DNA from: Trichomonas vaginalis G3
Lineage: Eukaryota > Parabasalia > Trichomonadida > Trichomonadidae
Assembly: GCF_026262505.1 (NCBI RefSeq)
Contig: NC_067204.1
Span: 25,389,300-25,453,299 of the forward strand
Direction of reading: 5' to 3'
Length of the DNA stretch: 64,000 bases
Under the pieces are notes generated by a model that ran no database searches, was not told the origin of the DNA, and saw only the letters and a list, made by a program, of their open reading frames with translations. Position numbers and translations under genes: made by a program. Below are positions 1 to 9,377 of the stretch, piece by piece; within the stretch, counting starts at the first letter, position 1; the number at the start of each line of letters is the position of its first letter.

Positions 1-2485
1 CATGTTTCATATCTTTCAATGGCATTAAAGCCGCGCTGAAAATACCAGCTATATCTGGTTCACCATTGACTTCCATTGCGTCTACAACTTCTTGGAATTG
101 TGGTTGTAAGTTTATGAACCACCTATCCGGATTAGCTTTATGACCCCATCTCATTGTAGTTCCATCGTCTGCAGAAACAAAAGTAGGTTTGTTTCCATCT
201 TGGTTAGGTTCTGAATGAACTTTAAACAATGTTTTCATTTCTATATGTTTTCTTGAAATTTAACCTTTTATTTTCACCGAGTTCATCCGAAGATTGAACG
301 TTAAATGCTCGTAAGTAAAAAGGGTTGTTGTATTTGTGTACATTTTCTTTCAGTACTTCCATTCTATGCTGAATATTTTCATCTGATGTTGGAGTCTTTT
401 GTATGTCGGCAAACATTTTTCGATATTCTTCTACTATGTCAGCCGAATTTTTTTAGACTCTTGGAAATATTCCATATTCTCCGCATACTCTTGTTGAGGG
501 TCAAGATTTTTCGGCTGTTCCAAATCTTCATCTAGTTCTGTGAAGTTAGTTTCCAAAGGAAGGACTTGTTCGTTTCCTTCAGGCTCTTCTAGCTGTTGTT
601 GCTGAACTATTTCTTCCATGTCTGGTTGTATCTGAACTTCTTCCTGTGGAGTTTCTTGTACCTCATCTGCTGGCATTTCATATATTCCGAGACCGTTTTA
701 ACAATTTCCCTATCTACGTCATCCGCATTCATAAGCTTTGTTCTTTTCGTTCCGTCTCTATTTTTTACGCGTTTCATGACGAAAGTTGAATTGTCATTTA
801 GCTCTGACATCAAATATCTCGGAGTAAATTCATCCATGTCATTTGGATGATATGCTATTAAATCATATCCCTTAGCGAGCTTGTATTTTCCAGGTTTGAG
901 ATTATATCCGTTTTGGTGCTGAGCCATAAAGCTAAATAGGTTCGGGTCAGTATTTCCTTCCTTGAACTTTCCAATAGCTTCTTTATATCTGTCACTAAAG
1001 TCAACAGTATCTGGGAAACCACACTCTTCTTTAAGCATTTTTAAGAATTCTTGGTTTCCTTGTTCTCTACTTCTTTTATGTCCTTGCTCTGTTTGTGGTT
1101 GTTGTTGTGCTGGGTTTTGAACTGTTGGTTGCTGTGCTGGTTGTTGTGCTGGTTGTGGAGGTGGTTGTTGTGCTGGTTGTTGTGTTGGTTGTTGTGCTGG
1201 TTGTTGTGTTGGTTTTGGTGCATGCCTGTGTCTGTGTCCATGTGACGATGTAAATGTTCTAGGTAGTCCTGGTGCAGGTGCTTCTCTTGGAGGGTTTGGT
1301 GGTATATAAGTTCCACCAGCTGGCACATATGTTCCATCTGCAGCGTAATGTCCTATCTGACTTTTCGTTCTTAAGAAAGCATTTACTAGGTCTGTTTTGG
1401 TCTGTTGTAACTCTTTTTCTTGACTTTTCACAACAGTTGCTCTAACGGCGTCATAGGCACTTTGAACTGCCTGTCTCGTTGCTGCATCTGTTATTTTCGT
1501 CATATTTTGTGCTACTTCTTTTAACTCTTTGTCGAAACCTTCAGACTTCAGTTTCTTTCCAGATGAGAAGTCGTTCACTTTTTCACCTTACTATGAAGAG
1601 CTTCGAAAGCGTTCTTAAAGTCAGCATTTGTTAAAGCTTCATTTGAACTATCTTCATCCGCTTGTATTTTTGTCCTTATTGACCCTATAAGCTGGGCTGC
1701 TTTAGCGTTGGCTTGGGCATCTAACCAGTCATTGTTTAGCTTTTTATATATTCTGCGCTTTTCATTGCCTTTTGCATGGCTGCGTCGTTATTTTTACTTT
1801 CTTGTGCTAAGTTTTCATACTGTACGGTTTGGTTTTGCAACTGTAAAAGTTTTTTCTGCCTTTACATTTGCTTCAACTTCTTTTTATACTCATCGCTATC
1901 CATATATGTCTTCAGGGCTTTTTGTTTTATCTCTTCATCTTTCAGTACTTTATATTGAGTAGTATGGTTTTTTCAAATTTATAACATCTTGTTCCATTTT
2001 TGCTACTTCTGCTGCTTTTTCTGACACTTTTTTTCGCATATTCCTCTGTACTTAGTTCTTTCAGTTGTTCTTCTTTCTTCTTTTTCTCTACGTTTAACTC
2101 ATTTAGTTTCTTTGTGTGTCTGTCATATTCTAGTTTCTTTTCGTTTTCACTTATTTGCTTTCTGTATGTCTATGTTTGACTTTTTGACATCTGATATTTG
2201 ATTTTTGAGTGAACTCAAATTCATTTGACTTTGAGGGTTAATAGGCTGTTCCGTCTGCAGCTCCACCATAGCCTGCCATTTTCGCTAAAAGTGCCGCTCT
2301 TAAACCTCCACTCTGTGCAACCAATAACTCGGTTTAAAAGCATAGGGTTGCTTGACATTTGTTGCAACATAGTGGGGGTCATTCAGCATTTGTTGTTGCA
2401 ACTGTTGTTGTGGTGTCAGTTTTACTATTGGATGTTTCAATGCTCTTTTCCTCTTACGTATATACTTACGTAGCTTACGTGGCAT
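1..2485 (-). pseudogene. Large Maverick structural-type protein, broken copy, 3' end outside window
   Basis: The start is the ATG at 2485 (MPRKLRKYIRKRKRALKHP), matching the same gene at 36077 and 59120. The basic N terminus, Q-rich stretch, coiled coil, and P/Q/H-rich linker (about 1080-1260) are all recognisable, but the frame changes several times. The longest open stretch is 607-1578. The region to 1 matches about 33610-33840 of the complete element, so the C-terminal part is beyond the window edge. The function is unknown. A virion core or scaffold role is only an inference from position next to the capsid gene and from composition. Confidence 0.75.
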
Positions 2486-2489
2486 TTTA

Positions 2490-3410
2490 AGTGGAGTTAA
2501 AAAGCGGTTTTTGACAGATGTTTTATTTTGACTTCTTCGTAAAGGGACTTTGTTGAGATTTCTCGTAATGAGTGTAAATGACCAAAAATATATTTTAGCG
2601 GTAGAAGGGTATATCTACCCCGTTTTTCCTACCCTCTTTTCTACCCTCTTTGAGATTTTCATGAATTTCTTCGTGAAAAGACTTTGTCAAGACTGTCTCG
2701 AAAGACTTTGTTAAGACTTCCTTCGTAAAGATTTGTTAAGACTTCTTTAGACTGTTAAGACGATCTTCTAGCTTGTTTGAGACTTTCTTCGTAAAGGCTT
2801 GTTGAGACTTCTCGAAAGACTTTGTTCAAGATTCCTTCGAAACTTTGTAAGAAGCTTATTAGACTTGTGAGATTTCTTGTAAATGACCCTAGTAGTAATA
2901 TTTTTGGTGTAAATTTCATGAAGAATCAAAGAGGGTAGAAAAGAGGGTAGAAAACGGGGTAGATTATACCCCTTCTACCCTAAAATATATTTTTGGTGTA
3001 AATTTTCATGAAAATCAAGAGGGTAGAAAGAGGGTAGAAAAGGAGGTATTAGATTATACCCTCTACCGCTAAAATATATTTTTGGTCATTTCACTCTCAT
3101 GAACTTTCTTGTTAATGTTTTTTGTTAAGACTTCCTCGTGTAAATGTTTTGTTTAATGAACTTCTCTCGTAAAAGACTTTGTTAAGACTTCTTCGTAAAA
3201 GACTTTGTTGAAAGGACACTTCTTCGTAAATGTTTGTTAGTTGTGAAAGTTTTAACTTCTTCGTAAATGTTTTGTAAAGACTTCTTCGTAAATGTTTTGT
3301 TAAGACTTCTTCGTAAATGTTTTGTTAAGTACTTCTTCGTTAAATGCTTTTGTTCAAAGACTTCTTCGTAAATGCTTTCTTTTCGTAATGACTTTTTCAT
3401 TTATTACTAA
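2490..3410. repeat. Maverick end repeats: palindromic arrays plus CTTCTTCGTAAATG-type repeats
   Basis: No gene. Many imperfect copies of a roughly 25-bp unit (core ACTTCTTCGTAAATGTTTTG) flank three copies of a palindromic array built on the word GGTAG: one forward at about 2600-2649 and two inverted at about 2931-2981 and 3019-3068. Each array is bordered by AATATATTTT and by a GAATTTTCATGAA-like tail. The same design with different words occurs at 12875, 25060, 26148, 26251 and 58530-58970. Confidence 0.8.
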
Positions 3411-3414
3411 ACAT

Positions 3415-3489
3415 CTTCAGGGCTAGAAGCACGGAGTGCCTTGGATAGCCCCACTTCACTCCTTTTTTTTTTTTTTTTTTTTTTTTTTT
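3415..3489. repeat. Maverick right terminal inverted repeat (copy 1a)
   Basis: A two-tier hairpin (outer GGGCT/AGCCC, inner GCAC-GGA-GTGC) is followed by a T run at 3463-3489. It has the same layout as the termini at 3542, 12649, 37965 and 58186, with several mismatches. Confidence 0.8.
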
Positions 3490-3541
3490 GATTTCAATTA
3501 GCTTTTTAAGAAATTAATAGATGTCATTGAAAATTATAAAT
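3490..3541. other. 52-bp spacer between two Maverick tips
   Basis: AT-rich, with no gene. It lies between the T run of the right end and the A run of the next left end. It could be a remnant of host DNA between two insertions or a junction of tandem elements. Confidence 0.6.
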
Positions 3542-3889
3542 AAAAAAAAAAAAAAAAAAAAATAGTAGTTGGTGGCTATCCAGGCCTTTCGTGCCTTCTT
3601 GCCCTTGAAGAATGTTTTAGTATAAATGTAAGTTTTATATTATCGGGTCTTCCAGGAGCTTTTTCGATCTTTAATTATTATATGTTTTCAATGTTTTGTC
3701 CCAGTACTTCTCTGAAATAGAAACAAACAAATAAGTTTATGTGGGTAAGAAGGTTGATATTTAACTCTTTTCTAACACTTTTTCTACCCTCTTGAATATT
3801 CAAGCGACTTGCTTCGTACAGTTTTGTCACTTTTCTGTCCACTTTTTCAGTGGAATAAAACTATTTTTTATTAATATAAATGAATTTTA

Positions 3890-4741
3890 CATAAAAACCT
3901 AGCTCGTTAGCCCTTCTTTGGAAATAAGATAGATGTAAGATTATTCTATTGAGGGTAGAACTTAGAGAACTACCGAATGGCTAACATTTGTAGACTTGTT
4001 CGGCTGGTAGTTTTAATCTATATATCTCATTTGTTGCTCAAAAATTTCCTGACTCAAACGATTATATATGCAATGACTTTCGACCAACTATATGGATCCG
4101 TCTCAAACATATTCCATGACAACAACAATATATTGAAAGCGTTAAAGAAAAGATACCTATAGGTAAGGATGGAACGTATACCATTATAGATAAGAAAAAT
4201 ATTGTGAGAGAAGTTTTGAAAAAAGCAGATATATAGAGCTGGATATGTATATCTGCCTAGCTATTTATATCGGTGGTGCTATTTAAAGAAGTTTTTTTCA
4301 TGATCATTGAAACACTTTCTGTCAAAGTTTTATAATCTTTAAACTATACAATGTTTTCAAAGAGGACAATAGAATATTTTGAGGGAAGGAGTTTGTGAGA
4401 TGTCATCTGGACAGAGGTTGTATGAAAAATATAAGACGCGAAGGAATGTTTTCTTTATAGTGTGAGCCCACCGTTCTATAACACATGGATTTTCAATCCC
4501 AAGTAACTGGACTTTGAGAGACTCTTTAGAAACTTTAGAGCGTTTTTTACATAATCACATCCATTGTTTTACTTTTACATCCTGATTTTAAAAGTGTTTG
4601 GTAAAGTGTCATGAGATGTGTTAGAGGCATAAACATGACTATGAGTTTTAGATACGATAAGATGAATATGAGAGAGGCCTATAAAACTGAGAAAGTGGTA
4701 TAACAAAGAAATTTTACTAGTAAGTAAAGGTGGTTTGAAAT
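3890..4741 (+). pseudogene. Dam-like adenine methyltransferase remnant
   Basis: This is a decayed copy of the gene at 13006-13822. The first ATG context and the segments around GKDGTY and the IDKKNIVRE region are recognisable, but frames change repeatedly. The DPPF motif region near 4465 is disrupted. Confidence 0.75.
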
Positions 4742-4910
4742 AGGACTACTTGTTTTTAGATTTTTTTTTTCCATTGTGTCTTTACTATTTATTTGTATCG
4801 TGTGCATTTTAAAGATATAGACGAACTAGAAAGTATTTTGACTCCTGCAAAAGTTCTAATATGTTTCCGTAGAAAGATATTTTTTTATCTTTCGTAAGAT
4901 ATTTATAATA
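4720..4910 (+). pseudogene. Remnant of the 43-aa membrane ORF
   Basis: This matches 13807-13938 (start context GGTTTGAAATAGGACTACTT) but is broken by indels. Presence of the ORF in two elements supports it as a real Maverick gene. Confidence 0.5.
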
Positions 4911-4911
4911 T

Positions 4912-5340
4912 AGACGCACAGAACTTAGCCGAATGCACAGTTATTTTTTTAACCTTGGACAACCCAACCCAGAAGAAATATTCCAAATGAAGGTTTATAT
5001 ACTAATAACCTGCAATGTGTAATATCTATGGTCAGTGCCACAGATGTATACAATGCAACTGCCCATGTCAAATGACGCCTTGTTTTTCTCTCGTTATATT
5101 GATGGGGGCTATTTTATTTTCCCACAATGGTATGCAAATATGTGGAAGTTTTATATCATAACCTCTGAATTGGGATATAAACTACTTTATGTCATTGTAT
5201 CTATTGCGAAACACTAGGAGTGTGACTCCCAGAATAGTTGTTTTTCTATCCAGAGAGAAACAGAATGTATGAGCTTCCAGTTTTAAAGAATGTTCTATTG
5301 GACTCAACAGGTATACGTAATGAGACCTATGGCGGTACAT
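4912..5340 (+). pseudogene. Remnant of the 120-aa Maverick gene
   Basis: Degraded homologue of 13962-14324. The ALGLPPWYANM-like segment survives in part as FPQWYANMWKFY near 5130. Function unknown. Confidence 0.7.
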
Positions 5341-5362
5341 TAGATTTTTAGCATATAGTAAA

Positions 5363-5622
5363 ATGGGTTGTTCTTTGGAAGAAATATGAATCTTCTTTTT
5401 TCGAAATGTTGGACAGGTATATTTGGGATTTGAATAATAAATCTGTCGGAAAGGAATGTTGGGAACTGGAGTCAAAAATAATTGGTAAAAGAGTAGTTCA
5501 GTTTTGTTGGTATTAATACTAAAGACCTGAACCAGAAGAACAAGCTCCTGTTTAAACACAGCCCTGAACCCTGCACCACAAGTCTAGTTGGCAAACCAAA
5601 TCCAACACCTCAATCCGTATAA
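5363..5622 (+). pseudogene. Remnant of the small glycine-rich amphipathic protein gene
   Basis: Degraded homologue of 14343-14585, with many one-base insertions. Stretches encoding the PEPEEQAP-type tail remain. Confidence 0.7.
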
Positions 5623-5629
5623 AAATTAT

Positions 5630-6535
5630 ATTTTTATCGGTTCGATAGTAGTTGTATTGAAGACTAAGTTCTAAGTAACGCTGGTATAAATGGAATTAAT
5701 TTTTTCTTTGCCATTCATGTTAAACCATACTTGAAAGTCTGAAATACTTCCATCTTTGTGGTCCGTATACTTTGTAGGTTTTTTTCGTAAAAAGTCTTAT
5801 GCCCAAGATAAGAAAGAGTTTTGGCGCCAGAAAAATGAAAGCATGAACAAATAGCAGCTGGGTCGAAAACATCTTTAAATAAATAATGGTTCATCTCTTG
5901 CATATCGACTGTAATATTTGGCTAAAGGAAGGTTCGACTTTTCTGATTTAACATTCTTTGCAATATTACCATGCATGTCAGTGAATTCTTGTATCTATTT
6001 GGTTCTGTCTTTCTTTGGATTTGTCTTCCGTAGATTTGAAATGAACTTGTGATTTTTGTTTTGTCATAATACAATTCACATAAATGTGCTCCTCGGTATT
6101 TGCTAATTCATCAGCATATTTTGCATAACATGAATTTTTTATCTTCTAGTATTTTTTAACGCAGTCTGTAGAGAAGATGAAAGGTCAACTTGTATTAGCT
6201 CCAACTTTCTCTCACTTTCCTCTTCCCGTTCTCCCTTCTCCCCCAGACATATACTCAATCTCCCAAACACCCTATGAAACCCTTACAATAAATGGAAAAC
6301 CTTTATCTTCCCTACAGACACAAATTCATTCTAACAAAGCCAACTAGCTTTTGTGAAGATGGGCCTCCTTAGCATCTAGAGTGAGTAGTCAACGATAGCC
6401 TTCATGCTTTAAGGCCTGTCCCTCCAACCTGCCATCTTCGCAACCCCCGACATTCGCCTAAAAAAGCCCTTCATCCCTCCTCATTGGCTCTTAACTTGTA
6501 GCAACTCTTGAATTTTCTTTTTTCTATTGAAGCAT
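5630..6535 (-). pseudogene. Remnant of the 282-aa Maverick gene
   Basis: Degraded homologue of 14590-15438; its start corresponds to the ATG at 6535. A block around 6190-6480 is especially scrambled, with extra C-rich sequence, which looks more like poor base calls than ordinary mutation. Confidence 0.7.
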
Positions 6536-6555
6536 ATTTTATCTCTAGAATAAAA

Positions 6556-6848
6556 ATGTCGAAAGAAACAGCGTCTATGAGAAGAAATACAACACACGAC
6601 AACTTCATTATGAGCATGCTCTAATAAGAACCACAACAAACTTTTCAAACTATTCTAAGATATCTGAGATATTTGAAAGAAGGAAACTTAAAACTGACGA
6701 TAAACCCATGACAGACGAGTTTTCTGTTTAAGACAGTAAGCAACCTATACTGTTTGTATATCTCATAAAAAAGACGATTTAAACGAGAACCTATAGATAC
6801 TTCTTTTGAAGGCTGATATTGACAATAAGCTGACAAAGAGTATGTCAT
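6556..6848 (+). pseudogene. Tail-fibre gene, 5' remnant
   Basis: This matches the first ~290 bases of 15457-16743 (start MSKETASMR, then frame changes). It ends at the junction with the Pmp-like coding sequence. Confidence 0.75.
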
Positions 6849-7048
6849 TTCTACCTTGGTGGATGGTCCGCATATGCTCCAGTATGGATAGATGGCGGAT
6901 TAGGAAATAAAATTGAAGTCATTACAACTATGTTCGTTGAATGCAGCGCACAAACAAATGGTCCATTTGCTTTTGAAGGAAAGTTCTTCCTCAAATTTGA
7001 TAAAGTTGCCGATGCCAGAAATAAGCCAGGTAGTGGAGGAGTAGGGGT

Positions 7049-7811
7049 AATTTTAGCTAAAAGTGACACACCCGTGAAGGGTGTGATTACCGATCGGTAA
7101 TTTCGACAGTTGAGAATTTAAAATTTTTTATGGAACTGTTGCGAGTTTCATAAAGAATTTAAGGAATATAAGCAAAGATTTGAATCAAAATCTTAGACCT
7201 AAGCCGCTCGATTCGCTCGCGGCTTCCGCGAATTACAGATCAGCAAAGATTTGAATCAAAATCTTCGAACTAAGCCGATCGCTTCGCTCGCGGCTTTCTT
7301 TATTATTTTAAATTTGCATATTTCCATCAAAAGTTCATAAGGTAAAAAATTTCGTTTATTTTTACTAAGAAAAAAAAGGTTTTTGATAATAAATTTATTT
7401 TATTTCGAAAAAGTAGCAATAATCGTAAAAGGGTATTGATAGGCTTGCTAAAGTAACTAATTTTAGCTGTCAAATACTTTTGTATTTTGAAGTAAATTAG
7501 TATAAATTTGTTTTTACTTTTATTTCGAAAAAGTAGCAATAATCGTAAAAGGGTATTGATAGGCTTGCTAAAGTAACTAATTTTAGCTGTCAAATACTTT
7601 TGTATTTTGAAGTAAATTAGTATAAATTTGATATTATTTTAACTCCCTTTGAAAACCTCAATTTTCCATACAGAGGGAACGGGAATAGCATCCAATATTC
7701 CCTGAGAATGGTTGCGCATTCTCAGTTCCCTCTATATTTCGAACGAAGCTCTCATCGGTCTTTTTTTTTAATACTAAACGTTTTTTTCCCCTGTCACTTT
7801 TAGCTAAAATT
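7049..7811. mobile_element. Short element with perfect 20-bp terminal inverted repeats
   Basis: AATTTTAGCTAAAAGTGACA at 7049-7068 is repeated exactly in inverse at 7792-7811, so the element is 763 bp. No transposase ORF is visible. The TIR contains the palindrome TTTAGCTAAA. Flanks GGGGT (7044-7048) and TGGGT (7812-7816) could be an imperfect 5-bp duplication. Inside are two copies of a hairpin-like AAGCCG...CGCTCGCGGCTT block (about 7201-7226 and 7262-7297) and a 120-bp tandem duplication. Probably a non-autonomous (MITE-like) transposon; the superfamily is not determined. Confidence 0.75.
7399..7630. repeat. Tandem duplication, period 120 bp, two copies
   Basis: About 112 bp at 7399-7510 are repeated without difference at 7519-7630, separated by a diverged 8-bp joint. 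Near-identity suggests recent duplication inside the 763-bp element. Confidence 0.9.
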
Positions 7812-8772
7812 TGGGTTTGCCGGTAGTGGAGCACAAGGAGTTATGGGAAGAATAGCAACTACTGGTGATTTCAACCTAACCATGTCTTCTTTCATCGATA
7901 ACAAGGGTGGAGCAAGAAACTTAAGATTAGAGCAGACCCCAAGATACCTTGAGAACTTAAACGTTTCCGGAAACTACGCTGATCAGGCAGGCCAAATGTA
8001 TGCTTATGGTAATGTCATTTTTGATCATTCCAGTACATCACCAGTTGTAAATTGGTGCAATTTCGAAGAATGCCGTTCCTCATGTGGTGTCGTTTACAAC
8101 GCTTCCACTGCAGGAGACACTACCATCAACCATTGCAACTTTGTTGGCAATCAAATTGATGGATGGGGTGTAATCGTCTGTGAGAAATCAAACCCGATTT
8201 CTATAAAGGACACTATCTTCTATGGAAACAAGTACACTAACATCCCACTTATTTATTCAAGAACGGCTGATGTTATCATTAATAACTGCTATGTTGATAA
8301 CTCAGCTATGCAGGGTGGCAAAGTTTCAATCCAGAAGTATATGATTACTTCAAAGAAGCCTTACGAAATGATTTTATATGCAACAGAAAAGATCAAGGCC
8401 ATTGTTGCATACAATCCAGATGGTAACACAAATTCCAATGGAAACAATAATGGAAACACAGGAAGCACAGGAAACAATGATGGAAATCACGCATCAACAG
8501 AAAATGTCACTGCACAGACCGATGGCCAGCCCACAAACCAAACAGAAGGATTCTTCATGAAGAAAGTTGGTCCTCTCAGAGTTTGGATGGTCTTTGTCAT
8601 CGTTGGATGCCTTCTTGTCGTATTCATCGTTTGCTTTGTTCTTTACAAGAAGAAACATAATCATCACCATCACCACCATCATCATAAAGGAGAAGATGAT
8701 GATGACGAAGAAGAGGATGATGAAGATGGTGAAGAAGAAAATGCTGAGGTCGAAGAAGCACCTCAGCCATAA

Positions 8773-9377
8773 TTCATCAAAATAAAATGTTCATTTTACC
8801 CCTTGATTTATAAAATGGATATATGTATTTATTCTGGATCAATTTTTAATAAAATTATGAGAAAAATCAAATCTCAATTTCACATTCAAGTGGTCTATTG
8901 AGTTTCTGTCGAGATATCCTTTAAACTAAAGACTTGTTTAAAGTGATAGATGCATGAGTTATAAGGAATTTTAGGATCATCTCAAAATTATTTACTTAGC
9001 ATTGCTTCATATATATTGAATTTATTAGCATGATCTAAAATTTGTCTATTTTATTAAGCAAAATATAAATAATAGCCAAATCAAAATAAAAATTTCCGAA
9101 TATCAGACTAATATAGTGAAGTAGGAGAAGATCTCATATATCTTTTAAGAAATAATATATGTTTCGCCTTTTGATTATATAAGATATCCAATAAAATAGA
9201 ATGATATAAAATCTTGAAAATTATGTTTTATCTTTGAATGACTGTGCTTTGGCCAAGTCAATATGAGTATAAGTACTTGAAAATCACTCATTTGACCATA
9301 AAAATAAAGTTATATTTTTATATAAAATTGTATTTTTTTTTATTAAAATAAACAGAATTTATTAAATATAAAGTAAA
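8773..9377. other. AT-rich intergenic region
   Basis: Convergent 3' ends on both sides. I see no gene or repeat here, only A/T-rich sequence. Confidence 0.6.

Larger units (their letters stand above)
1..3489 (+). mobile_element. Maverick/Polinton, right-end fragment (copy 1a)
   Basis: This is the right end of a Maverick whose left part lies outside the window. It carries a decayed copy of the large minus-strand gene that sits at 32861-36077 in the complete element. A repeat-rich segment (2490-3410) follows, then the terminal hairpin block (about 3415-3462) and a T run (3463-3489). The terminal block matches, in reverse complement, the starts at 12669 and 58210. It lacks the 487-aa plus-strand gene found at this end of the complete element. 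Single-base indels are frequent. Orientation is given as in the complete copy. Confidence 0.85.
3542..6848 (+). mobile_element. Maverick/Polinton, left-end fragment (copy 1b), truncated
   Basis: An A run (3542-3562) and hairpin block are followed by decayed copies of the first six genes of the complete element in the same order and orientation. Similarity to the tail-fibre gene stops abruptly at about 6848, where a Pmp-like coding sequence begins. Compared with 12649-15750 the copy differs mainly by single-base insertions and deletions, often next to homopolymers. No right terminus is present. Confidence 0.85.
6849..8772 (+). pseudogene. Pmp-like surface membrane protein, 3' part, interrupted
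   Basis: The left piece (6849-7048) is open with glycine-rich sequence (YLGGWSAYAPVWIDGG and GSGGVG). The right piece is open to 8772. The right ORF shows short beta-helix-like repeats (CNFEEC, CNFVGN, IFYGN), as in trichomonad proteins related to chlamydial polymorphic membrane proteins. An N/G/T linker, one transmembrane helix (about residues 246-270 from the ATG at 7843), an eight-histidine run and an acidic cytoplasmic tail follow. The 5' end is replaced by Maverick copy 1b and a 763-bp element splits the rest, so no full-length product is expected. Family assignment is by pattern only. The ATG at 7843 is internal, not a native start. Confidence 0.65.

Noticed and set aside
8494-8785. Alternative frames in the Pmp-like tail (M- and K-rich)
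   Set aside because: Shadows of the His/Asp/Glu-rich codons.
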